A DNA stretch of 64,000 nucleotides from Anagrus nilaparvatae (GCA_022575985.1 JAKSXM010000156.1:682001-746000); one strand, 5' to 3'; shown: positions 1 through 11,171, counted from the stretch's first letter. The notes: generated from the letters alone by a model not told the origin. A program made the numbers and translations.

Positions 1-280
1 TAGGTACTACGTCCAAAAAGAAATTTTAAAAGTATTTTTTGTATTTTTTTGTGAAAAAATTTTTAGAAAAAAAATTTTCAAAAAATTAGTTATCCGATTC
101 GAGATATCATGTAAAAACCATACTTTCAAATATAAGTAGTTTCATGGAAATAAATGAGGTATTACATCCAAATCAAAAAAAAAAAAAAGTACCTCGAGCT
201 TTTTTGGTGAAAAAATTTTTGAAAAAAAAATTAGGTCTTAATTCCATAATATTTGTGAAATATCACCGATTACATACATA

Positions 281-330
<50 letters not shown>

Positions 331-1335
331 GACTTTTTTTAAAAACAGGTTTTTTAGCTTCCTGGGGTCCCAAAACGTTCTTATATGCCAAAAAATAGAA
401 AATCAAATTTTGACCTAACACAATGGTTCCTCTTTGAGGAACCAAAAAACGTATAACTGGCTTTGGAGTTCGCCCATTCACGCTTGAAATCGAGTTTTGC
501 CGCATCTCTACTTTGGCTACACAAATTTCGGCGAATTATTTTCTATTTTACATAAAAATTGGTGTCCAGCTATTTTTGAGTATGTTCTTTTAGAATCTGC
601 CAATTCGAAAAATTTTTTTTTATGCTGATTTTCAAAAAATAAAAAAAAAATGACGTTTTTTTAAGACTTTTTTTAAAAACGTAAGTTTTCGAACTGAAAA
701 ACTTTTTGTAGTTTATTGCAATAGTAAAAAATAATGCAATTTTCGCTTATAACTTGCAGAAATAAAAATTTTACCGTTTTCGGACGAAAATTTGGTCCCA
801 AAAATGTGGATTTTTTCAAAAAATGATGGATAGTCCATTCAATATATGGGTTTGGTTTTATTATAACTATGCCTCACCAGATTCATTTTAATAGAGTTTT
901 TTGGGTCTATCACAAATATTGAGGTGATTTTTATAAAAAATTAGGGCTTCACCCTAAAATCAGCAACATTAACGAATATAGTGAAAATACATTTTGGGGG
1001 TAGTTTATACTGATTTAAAGGTAAACCCCTGGTTTTTTATAAGAATTACCTTAAAATTCGTGATTAGTGACCCCAAAATTCAAGCGAAATTTGCACTCAT
1101 TTTGCATCTGTTTCCAAAGTTTTGTAACTTTGACTGTAACATTAAGTCGTATTAAAAGGTCTCATTTTAAAAGCTCCAAAAAATTACAAATGACAATAGC
1201 TTCCATTTTTAACATTTGAAATATTTTTTCCCCAAAAAGTACTAATACTCAATAGCCTGTTACTTATAGAGATTAGGATTTTTAGTGTAACGTCTGTTTT
1301 GTTACAATATTTTTCATGCAAAATTTTAGCTTATA
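1..1335. other. Non-coding AT-rich stretch
   Basis: I see no gene here. The DNA is rich in A and T runs with scattered phrases such as AGGGCTTCACCCTAAAAT (about 945-960). Similar text recurs loosely around 14960, which suggests decayed fold-back repeat DNA. A CA microsatellite lies inside it. The open frames over the microsatellite are translations of the repeat and are not credible proteins. Confidence 0.6.
283..326. repeat. (CA)n microsatellite
   Basis: About 22 uninterrupted CA dinucleotides, preceded by ACATACATACGTA. It is a simple sequence repeat with no further role visible. Confidence 0.97.
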
Positions 1336-2476
1336 TGAGCAATTATTTTAAAAGTGCTACTTAATTTGAGTCTGGAATCGTAATTTTTTTTTTTGAGGGC
1401 ACATCGATATGACCCGTGTTTTCAGATAGTTTGAACCTTCAGAAAACCGAAAAAAATCGTGAACAAGAAATCGGCGATAGGTGCCAAAAAGATTTTTTCA
1501 CTTTTATGTAAAAAACCGTGTTTTTTGTATCTAAGCTACCCTAAATTTTTAAAATAACTTTTTAGGTAAAAAAATTTTTTTTAAATAGATAAGAAAATCT
1601 GATTGCAAGGGAAAAACCACTCCAGAAGAAAAAAAAACTTATCTTTTTACGATGAAATTTAGCCAAGTTATCGTCAATTAAAGATTTTGCTCAAATTCGG
1701 CTTAAAAAAGATTAAAATTTGATTAAAAAAAGCCTGTTTCTGAACTTTAAACATGCTTTACTCACTTGATTTTCATCGTAAAATAGTAATTTTTTTTTTT
1801 TAAATCAATTAATTTTTTCCTGGCAATTTATTTCTTTAAGAAAAAAAATCATTTTTATTGACCAAATTTCAATTTTTAGGTCAAAAGCCTTTGAAAACTG
1901 TAAGTAGCAAGATTTACTTATCACAGTTTTTGATCTAAAAATTAAAATTTGGTCTATAAAAATAATTTTTTTCTTAAAGAAATGAATTGCCAGGAAAAAA
2001 TTAATTGATTTAAAAAAAAAAAATTACTATTTTACGATGAAAATCAAGTGAGTAATGCATGTTTAAAGTTCAGAAACAGGCTTTTTTTAATCAAATTTTA
2101 ATCTTTTTTAAGCCGAATTTGAGCAAAATCTTAAATTGACGATAACTTGGCTAAATTTCATCATAAAAAGATAAGTTCTTTTTTCTTCTGGAATGGTTTT
2201 TCCCTGGCAATCAGATTTTCTTATCTATTTAAAAAATATTTTTTTACCTAAAAAGTTATTTTAAAAATTTAGGGTAGCTTAGATACGAAAAACACGGTTT
2301 TTTACATAAAAGTGAAAAAATCTTTTTGGCACCTATCGCCGATTTCTTGTTCACGATTTTTTTCGGTTTTCTGAAGGTTCAAACTATCTGAAAACACGGG
2401 TCATATCGATGTGCCCTCAAAAAAAAAATTACGATTGCAGACTCAAATTAAGTAGCACTTTTAAAATAATTGCTCA
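1336..2476. mobile_element. 1.1-kb near-perfect palindrome (fold-back element)
   Basis: The left arm beginning TGAGCAATTATTTTAAAAG is mirrored by the right arm ending in ATTGCTCA. The arms pair for roughly 550 bp each with few mismatches and meet near 1905 around a loop of about 20 bases (AAAACTGT ... ACAGTTTT). Both ends abut the tetranucleotide TATA (1332-1335 and 2477-2480), so a 4-bp target duplication is possible, although TATA is weak evidence in AT-rich DNA. No transposase frame exists. It looks like a non-autonomous DNA transposon of fold-back type, superfamily not assignable by eye. Confidence 0.85.
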
Positions 2477-4057
2477 TATATATAAAGTTTTATGGCTTTA
2501 TAACCCTCTTTGCTTTCATAAATCACTTACTAGAATTTAATTACAATAATTATCTCAATTATTATTATAATTCATAATTTCATGAAAATATGCAGATTTA
2601 TGTGAGTCAAAATACTAAGTATTAAAGCATTGCGAAAATGAAAAAAATGTCAAAATATTAAAAATATTTTAAAAATCATGTGATTACACAAAGAAATTTA
2701 ATTTGAGTACTAATAAAAATCTTCTAAATGATTGCATTGCATATGACATAAGACCTAAAGAAAAGTTAAAAAAAATTATTTTGTTTAAATTTTCTTCGAG
2801 TTTCAAGCCATTTACAATTTTTTTAACTAAAAAAAAATCATTTTAACCAAACGGAAAAATATAGATTTTGACCTTGCATTTTAGAAAAGCTCAACCACGC
2901 AGCACACCCTAAGCTCTTCTTTTATTGAAAAATTAAATCAATATTTTTTGTCATTTTATAATTTATGAACTTTTTATATAGTACTTAAAATAACCTTGAT
3001 ACTTTTTATACTTAACTGTACTTCACCTTGTTACCTTACACAATTCATTTTTTAAAATATATCGATTAAATTTCTTTTATTTAAATTACTTAAACCTTTA
3101 ATGTCAATTTTTATTAATACAACAAACGTTTTATTAATATTAAATAAATCATTAAGTGAAGAATAATTATTTAAAAAAATTTTATGCTTATTTATTAAAT
3201 TATATTATGACAGTTTTTATATGCAAGGTCTAAAATAATATTTTTTTTAATTGATCCTTGCAACGTGAACAAGTTGAAGGTTGATAAAGTCTTACTTCCC
3301 ATTATCGTTTGCATGCATGATAATATTTTAAATTTAGTTTTTTTGATTTATTAATAGATAATAATTAATTAATTAGTAAAATTAATGCAATATCATGTTA
3401 TTATTTTTACTTCCTTTTTTATTATTATATACAAAATATTAATATTCAAACTATGATTATTTAGAATAATTTATCCTATCCTATCCTATCATCCTATCAT
3501 AAAAAAGACATTGATCATCGCAACGGTTGCTATAGGTGTGAACGCAATAAAGTCATTCTGATTGGTTCTCAATAATGTAAATAAAAAATTGATATTATAA
3601 TACAAATTGTGAAGTTATCGGCGAATTAAATGTATAGTTGTAAACTTTTTTAATTTATCATTTAAAATTTTTACAATTAACCCCTCGATTTACCCTAAAT
3701 TCTAACTCTGAATAATAATAAATTTTTATTTTCATAAATTACAAACATTTCATAACTCAAATCATCAATATGTGCGCAAACTTTAAAAATTTGTAGCATA
3801 AATCTTGCTCAGGTACGAACAATAGGCAATTGATGCTATTTTTAAGGATAATAAAAATTGTTGCCCTAAATAATTACCTAAATAATCTTTTAGCAAGAAC
3901 GATTTCCATTTTGTACTTTATTTTCCCAGAAAACGTCAATTATGTTTTTTAAACGTCTAGACAATTTTTTTAAACGTCTAAACAATTCCCTCTACGTAAT
4001 TAAAATTAAAATTTTTTCTTGTAGTCTTAAGCATGTTTCATGTTGATTCATGAGTAA
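2477..4057. other. Non-coding AT-rich stretch
   Basis: No coding signal or recognisable repeat, apart from a short tandem of CCTAT at 3471-3500. The phrase TTGATC(A/C)T(C/T)GCAAC occurs at about 3253 and 3511, which may be chance or an old duplication. Confidence 0.55.
3471..3500. repeat. (CCTAT)n short tandem repeat
   Basis: Three to four copies of CCTAT followed by two degenerate ATCCTATC units. It is a minor simple repeat. Confidence 0.85.
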
Positions 4058-4102
4058 GAGGTGGTCGACTTATGGCACACTCATATGCGCCAAGTGTGCG
4101 CT
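4058..4102. repeat. Relic end of the GGTCCACTTGG Mutator-type MITE
   Basis: The phrase GGTCGACTTATGGCACAC, followed by CGCCAAGTGTGCG, lines up with the left terminus of the intact MITE at 40298-40663 (GGTCCACTTGGTGCAC ... GCCAAGTGTGCG). No partner end is visible nearby, so this is a solo or truncated end. Confidence 0.5.
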
Positions 4103-4267
4103 GGAGAAAATTTCCTAAAAATTAACGCTTTGGAAGTGCAAAAGTGGCTGAATAAGAATAAGTACATTATTCGAAAAGTATCTGAGCAGAGTTTATTTTC
4201 TTACACTTCCAGTATGGAAGCATCAAAGTATAATTCTAACGAACTCGCATACGAGCAAGCCGCTTGA
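4061..4267 (+). CDS. Short open frame, 68 codons, doubtful
   Basis: The frame opens inside the MITE terminus described just upstream, so its first 13 or so residues are probably transposon-end DNA. The rest (LKINALEVQKWLNKNKYII onward) has a more protein-like composition than most of the window, with few low-complexity runs. I do not recognise a family and see no splice context. It may be the tail of an old transposase, part of an exon, or chance. Confidence as a real gene is low. Confidence 0.15.
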   Translation: MVDLWHTHMRQVCAGENFLKINALEVQKWLNKNKYIIRKVSEQSLFSYTSSMEASKYNSNELAYEQAA

Positions 4268-5351
4268 TCACTGAGATTTCAAAAGAAAAGTAATCGTGGT
4301 TGTAAAATTAATTTAAGATATAAATCTTTATTTTTTCACGATTAATCGATTTTCTAATTTTAAGATGGTAAACAAAAAGCAAAAAGAAGTAAGTGGTTAC
4401 AAAGTTGAAAAGAAACGAATTCTTCGTAAAAAATTTGTTTTTCTGCATTAAAAAAATATTTTCAAATTCTAAAATGGTGAACAAAGAAAAGGTACTTTGA
4501 GTTGTTCTGGAGTTGCACAAAATAGAATTGTAATTGGAAAATTTTATTTTTCATCCTAAAATGATTTTCAAATTTTCTAATATAATGAAATATAGTACAA
4601 ATATTGAACTTCTTACACTGGAAATAAATTCGGTTATCGCTGCTAGAATTTCCGATTACCGTTACCGCAATTTCGGTTAAATATAACAGCCAGAATTTTT
4701 TTTTCTTCTAATTGGTTGCAAAAGAAATTAAAATAAAAAAATTATTTTAGTTAAGACAATTCATTGCTAAAAGAGTTTAAAATTTCAGAAACGACTAATT
4801 TTTCTTTTAAAAAAACACAGAATCTAAATGCATTCGGAATTGGCAAAATAAAAAATCAAGTTCTATTCATATAATAACACTGCTACCTGGAATTGTTAGA
4901 TAATATGTATTATGTATGCATGTAATAATATTCTCTCCTTTTTTAACATTTTAAACAGAATTGGACAAAATGTAATAATCTTTTATGATCTACACGTGAC
5001 AACTATAAAATTATTCAATTGTAGTATACATTAGTGAGAATATAAAATATAATAGTTACGTTGTAATGTTAGGGTTCTTTTACAAAAAGTACTTAAAAAT
5101 TTTATATAATATGACATAATTTTACGATTAATAATTTACTTTTTTTTTGGTCTTCATTCATTAAGTACAATAATGAATAATTATAATAAAAATTATACAA
5201 TGAATATAATTTTTTTTAAATTTATGAAGATAATTAATAAATTAGATTTAGGCTGATTTTACACTAAAAAAAAAATTCGCTTATGGCAAACAGATTTTTC
5301 CCCTTGTCAATTTTCCCCTTATTGCAAGCGAAATTTCACATTATAGTATAA
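4268..5351. other. Non-coding stretch with a degraded MITE scar
   Basis: AT-rich with no gene. Around 4613-4700 the words TACACTGGAAATAAATTCGG and CAGCCAGAATTTTTTTTT resemble the ends of the CACTGAAAA MITE found intact at 5565-6044, so a decayed copy probably lies here. A similar TTTACACTAAAAAAAAA word occurs near 5258. Confidence 0.4.
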
Positions 5352-5445
5352 TTAAGAGCTTATGTCCAGAAAAGTATAGAATGACCCAAATCATAAATTC
5401 ACATAAATTAAATCTTCAGAGGTGCAGCCGAGTCTTAAGCGGACT
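5352..5445. repeat. Truncated relic of the TGTCCAGAAAAG element
   Basis: TGTCCAGAAAAGTATAGAAT, followed by GACCCAAATC and later GCAGCCGAG, closely matches the terminal inverted repeat of the element at 55765-56524 (TGTCCAGAAAAGTAAAGAAT, GGCCCAAATC). Only one end is present, so the copy is truncated. Confidence 0.65.
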
Positions 5446-5564
5446 AAGTAAGATAATAAGTCTTAATATAAGAAAAACTGTTTCTTTAAATAAAACACGT
5501 AACAAAGTAAAATTTAAAAGTTGAATCTTTGTAATGAAGAGAATTTTCACACGCGTTGTGAATA

Positions 5565-6044
5565 TACACTGAAAAAAAATTCCGGTTCTGGCAGCCGGAT
5601 TATTTTTTTTTTTTAAACGATTGCAAGCGTCTTAAAACGCCAAGAAAATTTAAAAAAAATGAACTTTGCTCATTTAAAATGTGAGCCCCGTGGCATGGTG
5701 GGACTTAAAAAAATGATTTTAACATTTTTCTTTAGGTTTTATCTGATTTGCACCCATTTAAAAGAAAAATAACAATTCCGGCTGCCTCAACCAAAATTCC
5801 GATAACTGAAGAAAAGTTCAAAAAAAAATTTTTTTTTTTGTTCCAAAAATGTTTTTACAAAGAAGTTCTACTATGCTACGCTGTTCGCATTTAAAATGAG
5901 TGAAACTCATTCTTTTAAAATTCTCTTTACGTTTCAAGACATTTGCAATCGCTTAAGACAAAAAAAATTCTGCTGCCACAACCAGAATTACGGTAGCCAC
6001 TACCGGATTTTTGGTTGTGGTGACTGGAAATTTTTTTCAGTGTA
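5565..6044. mobile_element. CACTGAAAA MITE with TA target duplication
   Basis: The left end reads TA|CACTGAAAAAAAATTCCGG and the right end reads GGAAATTTTTTTCAGTG|TA, so terminal inverted repeats are flanked by a TA dinucleotide. Sub-terminal blocks (GATTGCAAGCGTCTTAAAACG on the left, its mirror near 5920-5960) also pair. At about 475 bp with no open frame, it fits a non-autonomous element moved by a Tc1/mariner-type transposase, which duplicates TA. That assignment rests on the TA duplication alone. Decayed relatives lie near 16290, 38566, 40150 and 56734. Confidence 0.8.
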
Positions 6045-6293
6045 ACCATTATAGCTTAAAATTTTACTTACTAAGGAGCCGGGCGATTCACTCACCACAC
6101 CAAGTATGTAAGCAGTATGCAATCAATTTGTGACAAATGTATATGCCAAAATCTTTGGGTCCCTGTATCACTTTAGGTTGCGAGGTTGCTTAAAACGTAA
6201 AGTACACAAAAACTGAGACCTTCTGGTTGGAAAAATAATAAATTATCGGTGTTATTTGAAAGTCAGCCTAAGAAATCCTGACTTATATAAGTT

Positions 6294-6531
6294 TAACATG
6301 GAGTCTATTGGAGGAGGGGGAGCAAATGGGACTTAGAATTTTTTCGATTTAGAAATTTAGACTAATACAGGTCCAGGGAATCAGAATAGTTTGGGTTTAG
6401 AATCTTAACATCTAGTAAAGGTGATAAATACAAACTATAAAAATAGAAAATTGTATTTAAACCCAGCTTTCAACTGTAGTAGATATGTGCCAAGCATTTA
6501 GGTTGCGTTTACACAAGTCAGTTATAAGTTA
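6294..6531 (-). mobile_element. ACATGGAACATG-family interspersed element, copy 1
   Basis: Reverse-complementing this segment gives the sequence order of the 44-kb copy: ACTTATAACTGACTTGTGTA, CAACCTAAATGC, TTATCACCTTTACTAG, TGTTAAGATTCTAAACCCAA. The other end carries AACATGGA. It is one of at least seven copies in this window. The family has a near-palindromic GGTTTGTGTAAACACAACC head and an internal run of CCCTAAA-type units. No protein is encoded. Confidence 0.75.
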
Positions 6532-7473
6532 TTTCTTAACCTAAAAACCCCACTGAGTCGGCTTGCTTAAAAAGGCACAGCTTTTAATTAATAAATTAAT
6601 TTTATATAAAAAATAAAAATTAAACGGATGCATGTGTAAATGAATATATCGCTTAGTTGACTCAGTATAAATAAACCACAAGTAGTATAATTTATCAATA
6701 TATACCGACATAATATACTTCGCGACACTTATTGAGATCAATCGAGACTTTTTATATAAAATTACCTAATGTGCGTAACATGCTTATTCAAACTTAAACA
6801 TAAAGTCTTTTTTAAAATAAACATAAATAAAACTAAAGTTTTTAATTCTTTTGTTATATAAAACTAATATAGAATAAATTATAATATATTAATTAATTGT
6901 TTTAATATTTATAATACAGGTAGTGTTAAAAAAAAAATTAAAAACAATAAAATTTATTAAGGAAATTTAAATTTATTTATTATAATAAGAAAAATAATAA
7001 TAATTTTAATTTATGTATTATTTAATTGTTATTAAATTACAATGTAGTAAACACTTAAGAATTAGAACGTAACAGTACTTTTTTTTTAAGACTTTAAAAA
7101 TTTTACAAGAATAATAATAAATTTTATTGTTTAAATCATAATTTGAATAGGATAATGCTTAAAGTATGTATAAAAATAAATTAAAAGAAACTATTATTTT
7201 ATTGTTATATGCTAATTTTAAATTTACAGGAATTTAAATTTATATATATATATATAAAATTTTTATATGTAAATATATATATATGGGTTGATATTTTTAA
7301 AGTGTATATGAGATGTATATTTCGCAAAAGTTACAGATGAGCCATTTCTCAGGTATTGTACAAGAGCCCCGAGGGTATAATAAAGTAGAAAAACCTCCAT
7401 ATATACAAAAATGTGTAGATGGGCCATGTTACTTTTAGGCATTAAAAAATATCCGAAAAATATCCGTAACAAA
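6532..7473. other. Non-coding AT-rich stretch
   Basis: Almost pure A/T text with TATATA runs at about 7240-7280. No gene or repeat family recognised. Confidence 0.55.
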
Positions 7474-7780
7474 GCGCAGTCATTTCTGGGCACTTTACCA
7501 CGGGCCTTTAGCTTTGCCGTGCTTCTGGGTAGCCTTGCCACGGGGTTTTCCGCGTTTTACTATTGCACCTTATATTGGCGAGCCAGGCCGCGTTTAGTCT
7601 TTGCCATGCTTTACTGTTGCTCCTTAGCATTGGCAAGTTTGGTCACGCGTAATTTTTGCTTGGCCTTGCCGCGGGTATTCGCTGCCTTTGGTTTGGCTTT
7701 TCCGCGCTTCTCTAGCTTTGTATCGCTTAGCGTTAACCTTTGCCTTTGCTCCCTTCCCACGAGATACTTATATTTTTTCT
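7474..7780 (-). pseudogene. GC-rich relic of a lysine/alanine-rich coding repeat
   Basis: This island is far richer in G and C than its surroundings. Read on the minus strand it gives short frameshifted runs rich in Lys, Ala, Arg and Gly (for example KRGKAKPKAANTRGKAKQK), built on a loose repeat of CGGCAAGGCYAA-like units. Such composition is typical of histone H1-like tails or other basic nucleic-acid-binding tails, but no specific family can be claimed. Stops and frame changes break it into pieces. The long plus-strand frame over the same DNA (7411-7866), which would be Leu/Phe/Cys-rich, is the complement of this repeat and is not believed. It lies just beyond the integrase end of the gypsy remnant and could be captured host sequence or element 3' DNA. 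Confidence 0.4.
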
Positions 7781-7889
7781 CATCAATAAATGTGGCTGAA
7801 AAAGGCCGATTGGTAAAATTAATTTATAATTTTGTTCCCTTACCATTTGGTCATGTCTGTATATAGCGTGTATTAAGGCATGCTTGGTG

Positions 7890-8324
7890 TTATGTTACCT
7901 TGAACATTACTCGGACATTACCAAACATGAAATAGACAGTCTGTAGAGCTTCGAATTCTCTAAAAGTTGGTTCAAATGAGGCACTTTGTTTTTGTACCAT
8001 TTTGGTGTATAAGTCACTTGGTCGTACAAGGTCGAGGTACGACAAAGTCATTAACGCATCCTTGACGGACCCCACTCTTCTTTCAGTTTGCCCATTTGTA
8101 GATGGGTGGTACGGTGCAGTAAGCCTATGATTTTTGACTCCTGAAGATTTGAGAAAATCTTTAAATTCTTCAGAAACAAACTGTCTTCCATTGTCTGTGA
8201 TGACTGTTAATGGAACTCCGTACTTTGAAAATAAGTTGTCGAGTATCTCGATCGTAGCCTTGGAAGTTGTTGACTTTGTGATAGCCACCTCGAGCCATTT
8301 GCTGTATGCATCTATGACGATCAA
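7890..8324 (-). CDS. Gypsy integrase core fragment
   Basis: The frame gives an rve-type integrase core. The first catalytic Asp sits in IVIDAYSKWLEV, the second in TDNGRQFVSEEF, and the catalytic Glu in the PYHPSTNGQTER stretch. Together these form the D,D,E triad of retroviral-type integrases, which join element DNA to chromosomal DNA. A Lys/Arg-rich tail follows, with no chromodomain visible. Upstream, another frame carries KAPWERIHID followed by a stop codon, the usual linker before the core, so the protein is cut off from its zinc-binding domain. Confidence 0.9.
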   Translation of the reverse strand: MIVIDAYSKWLEVAITKSTTSKATIEILDNLFSKYGVPLTVITDNGRQFVSEEFKDFLKSSGVKNHRLTAPYHPSTNGQTERRVGSVKDALMTLSYLDLVRPSDLYTKMVQKQSASFEPTFREFEALQTVYFMFGNVRVMFKVT

Positions 8325-8356
8325 GAGTATTGATCCAGCGACAGATCCAGCCTAGT

Positions 8357-8827
8357 CTATGTGGATACGTTCCCATGGAGCCTTTGGATACTCCCAGTGA
8401 TATCATTGTCCATACCTGGCCAGTAAACAAAAGAACGGACAATACTTTTCATTTTTACGATGCCAAGATGCGCTGCATGGAGTTCAGCTAAGACTTGCTT
8501 GCAAAATAGTTTTGGTATGGCTACTCTGTGTTCAAATAGGAGACAACCCGCAGATTGTGTGTATTTAGCCTCTGGTGACTTGTAACCATGACGTTCCAAG
8601 GATTGACCAGATTCAAGAAGTTTTATAAGTTTACCTAGATCTGCATCTTTTCTTGTTTTAGCAGCGATTTCTTCGGCATTTAGTGGTAGCTGTTGGATTT
8701 GATGAAGAGTGAAAATTTTGAACTGGTCTCGATCCATTACTTCCTCCTCCCTGAGGACAGATAGCCTGCGTATACTGGTTATTGATTGATTGATTTGGCA
8801 GAGGTAGGCGAGACAGGTAATCTGCAT
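8357..8827 (-). pseudogene. Gypsy integrase zinc-binding (H2C2-like) region and RNase H-integrase linker
   Basis: This frame contains HAAHLGIVKMKSIVRSFVYW followed by PGMDNDI, the typical histidine half of the integrase H2C2 zinc finger. The expected paired cysteines just downstream are missing, because the sequence jumps directly to the KAPWERIHID linker in another frame. A small deletion has therefore removed the second half of the finger. The first part of the frame (EEEVMDRDQFK to KLIKLLESG) is the usual spacer between RNase H and integrase. It is joined to the previous frame by a frameshift near 8815. Confidence 0.8.
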
Positions 8828-9713
8828 TTATATTTTCTTTTGACTTTTTAAACTGGACGTCAAAATTAAAGTTGGACATAAAGTCTGCGTAATTTGCCAT
8901 TCTGCTAATACATAAAGTTGGCAACGATTTTTTTGGATGAAAAATTTGTGAAAGTGGCTTGTTATCAGTAATTAGCGTAAAATGCCGTGCGTACAAGTAG
9001 TAGAAAAATTTTTGAATGCCCCAGACGCTAGATAAGGCTTCTTTGTCAATTTGTGGATTTTTTTGTTCGGTAGCTGTGAGAGTACGACTTGCATAAGCAA
9101 TTACTTTTTCAGTTCCATCACTAAGTTTGTGAGAAAGGACAGCTCCTATACCCGTTTTGCTTGCATCAGTTGCTAATAAGACTGGCAAATCTGAATCATT
9201 TGGCATCAAGATTTGAGGTGAGATTAGCATATCTCTTATTTTTTTGTAAGCTTTATCGGCATCCTCTGACCATGTAAGTTGCATCTTTTTATCAGTGTTG
9301 AGAGTTAAGATATTACTAAATTCTTCATCTATTGGCAGATGAGTGTAAGCATCAGTCAGGTCCAAGTGACAATAAAGTTTGGCTCCTTTCATGTCACTAA
9401 ATATATGCTCCGATTTGGGTATCGGGTGCTCGTCGATGATTATTTGATGATTTACTGTTGACTTGTAGTTACCTGTGATTCTTAACTTGCCATTGGTTTT
9501 GACCACTACATGAGTAGGGGAAGCCCATTCAGATGCTTCAACCTTTTTGTAGAAACCTGACGCTATTTTTCGATCTATTTCTTTTTTGTAAATTTCTCGT
9601 AGGAGCATAGGGTACGTCGTGAGCCTTTGCAAAGATAGGCCTGGCGTCTGCCTTGAGATGTACCTTGGCTGGTGGACCTGATAATTTACCAGCTGTATTT
9701 GAAAATATATCAT
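8658..9713 (-). pseudogene. Gypsy reverse transcriptase-RNase H with internal deletion
   Basis: Reverse transcriptase blocks are visible: EIDRKIASGFYKKVEASEWA, SPTHVVVKTNGKLRI and the catalytic LDLTDAY. The text then jumps from LTLNTDKK to MQLTWSEDADKAYKKIRDML, skipping the palm region that should carry YVDD, a loss of roughly 100 residues. RNase H follows, with LLATDASKTGIGAVLSH, DKEALSSVWGIQKF and TDNKPLSQIF. The family makes double-stranded cDNA from element RNA and degrades the RNA strand. The missing catalytic box means this copy cannot. The last 30 or so residues after NADYLSRLPLP are out of frame. Confidence 0.9.
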
Positions 9714-10243
9714 TATATCTTGAAAGTAATTTACCTAGACTATTACTTTGGTCGGCTGAGAGTGCAGATGATTTTGTAGAAAGGGCACGAATTGCCTCAG
9801 AAGATGACCCAGAGAATAGTTTTACAAAATCTATTTCATGGACAAACTGTTCTGTCCAGCTTCGGCCAAAAAGAGAGTCGTAGATTGCCATCTACGACAT
9901 ATAGGTTCATTCTCCACGTTTTTGAACCTAAGGTGACGTTCACAGGTACTCGGCCCATACAGTATACCAAATGATCTGAATAATCAGAAAATTGACGGAT
10001 GCCGAACTTTGTAACGATTTTGTCACGCACGCTGCAATCAGTGAACCAGGTCGAAGTCAGCGAAGGCCTATAAATATAACCGCGACTATGGCCAAAACAA
10101 CATTTGCTGTTCTGACTTAAGCCTTCACGCATGCAGTTACCTTTGACACCTTCGATCAACTGTGGATAAAAGATTTTTTGCTGGTTTGATTGTTGCTGGT
10201 ATGCTTGGTGCACTTGTAGGAGTTCATGGTATTTGTATAACAT
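9538..10243 (-). pseudogene. Gypsy protease C-terminal half and RT entry
   Basis: Two overlapping frames cover this part. The upstream one contains RVPVNVTLGSKTWRMNLYVV, the pattern after the protease active site in gypsy elements. The downstream one has SLFGRSWTEQF and the connector to reverse transcriptase (DIFSNTAGKLSGPPAKVHLK), and then goes out of frame at about 9600. The aspartic protease active-site triplet is not recognisable. Upstream, Cys-containing text (GNCMREGLSQNSKCCFGHS) may be the remains of a nucleocapsid zinc knuckle, but the spacing is wrong for a functional one. Confidence 0.7.
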
Positions 10244-11171
10244 TAAATCCTTATTATTTGAAGCAACATGTAAGCTGCGATTGTTTAATAGCTTGGTGCA
10301 ATTTTCCGAGTTAGGAGACTCGAAGAGGTGGTTTTGACATTCCTATCCAGGAGACATCGCTTGAGCACGAGGTGCTCAAACTGGATTGAGCTGTGATTTT
10401 TTTTTCTGTGTTCGTGATTTGTGATTTGTTAAATTTTAAAACATGTGGCTCATGATTGGGGCCACGCATCAAATGCCCTCAAAACGGCCCTTTTCAGGTA
10501 CCCTATTACGTAAAACAAAATAACATAATTCAGAAAGCTTCTACTGAAATTAAAAAGCTATTTTTTCCTGTTTTATTTTTAGTAATAGAAGTAAAATTTT
10601 TATCAATACATAATACCATGTAGATGAATTATACGATTTCACAAATTATTAGTGATAAGAAAAAATTATTTATTTTTCATGAAAATGGACAATTGTGAGG
10701 TTTTATAATCTGTACGGCAGAATACAACATGTTAAAATTTTGGTCATAAATGTCTAAGATTCCGGATCCTCAGATTCCTAGAAGTTCGGATCAAGATTCT
10801 GCTAGACTAATTTTTAGGGAGCGGGACGAGGGGAATTTTCCGCTCAACTTTTTCAGTAATAATTTTGAACCGGATTTAGCGCACCATTATGAATAATTAC
10901 ATTACAATATTAAAACAATAGTATGGTCAATATATATTTGTCATTTTTTATGGATACATCGCTCCAAGATGAAGTCGTGGGAAAGAAGTGGACGAAAGAG
11001 AAAATAATTATGCTCAGAGTGTAGCACAAATTTTATGATTAAAAATTCCAGTTTTTACAGGAAAAATTTCTATCAAATGATAAAAACGCGTTAACTGGTT
11101 GCAAACAGTTAAAAAACCAGTGCGGTTTACAAAAAAAATTATTTTTTAAAATATTTGAAATTTTTGAAGAC
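10244..11171. other. No clear gene; possible gypsy Gag remnant at the left edge
   Basis: From 10310 to 10400 the DNA is less AT-rich and may be decayed Gag sequence upstream of the Pol remnant, but no motif supports this. The rest is AT-rich with no recognisable repeat. Confidence 0.35.

Larger units (their letters stand above)
7890..10243 (-). mobile_element. Broken gypsy-type (Ty3) LTR retrotransposon Pol
   Basis: Read right to left the order is protease tail, reverse transcriptase, RNase H, integrase zinc-binding domain and integrase core, which is the Ty3/gypsy order. The reading frame changes at least near 9600, 8815 and 8355, and an in-frame stop follows the HID-type triplet just before the integrase core. 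The central part of the reverse transcriptase, including the expected YVDD box, is missing. No matching long terminal repeats were found on either side, so this is an internal fragment and cannot move. It is a genomic insect retroelement relic. Confidence 0.92.

Noticed and set aside
144..505. Frames across the CA microsatellite
   Set aside because: They translate the repeat into alternating Thr/His or Val/Cys.
7411..7866. 151-codon plus-strand frame rich in Leu, Phe and Cys
   Set aside because: It is the complement of the GC-rich Lys/Ala repeat; no start context or family supports it.
7263..7889. Possible gypsy LTR beyond the integrase
   Set aside because: No second copy of this sequence was found upstream of the Pol remnant, and no TG...CA boundaries could be fixed.
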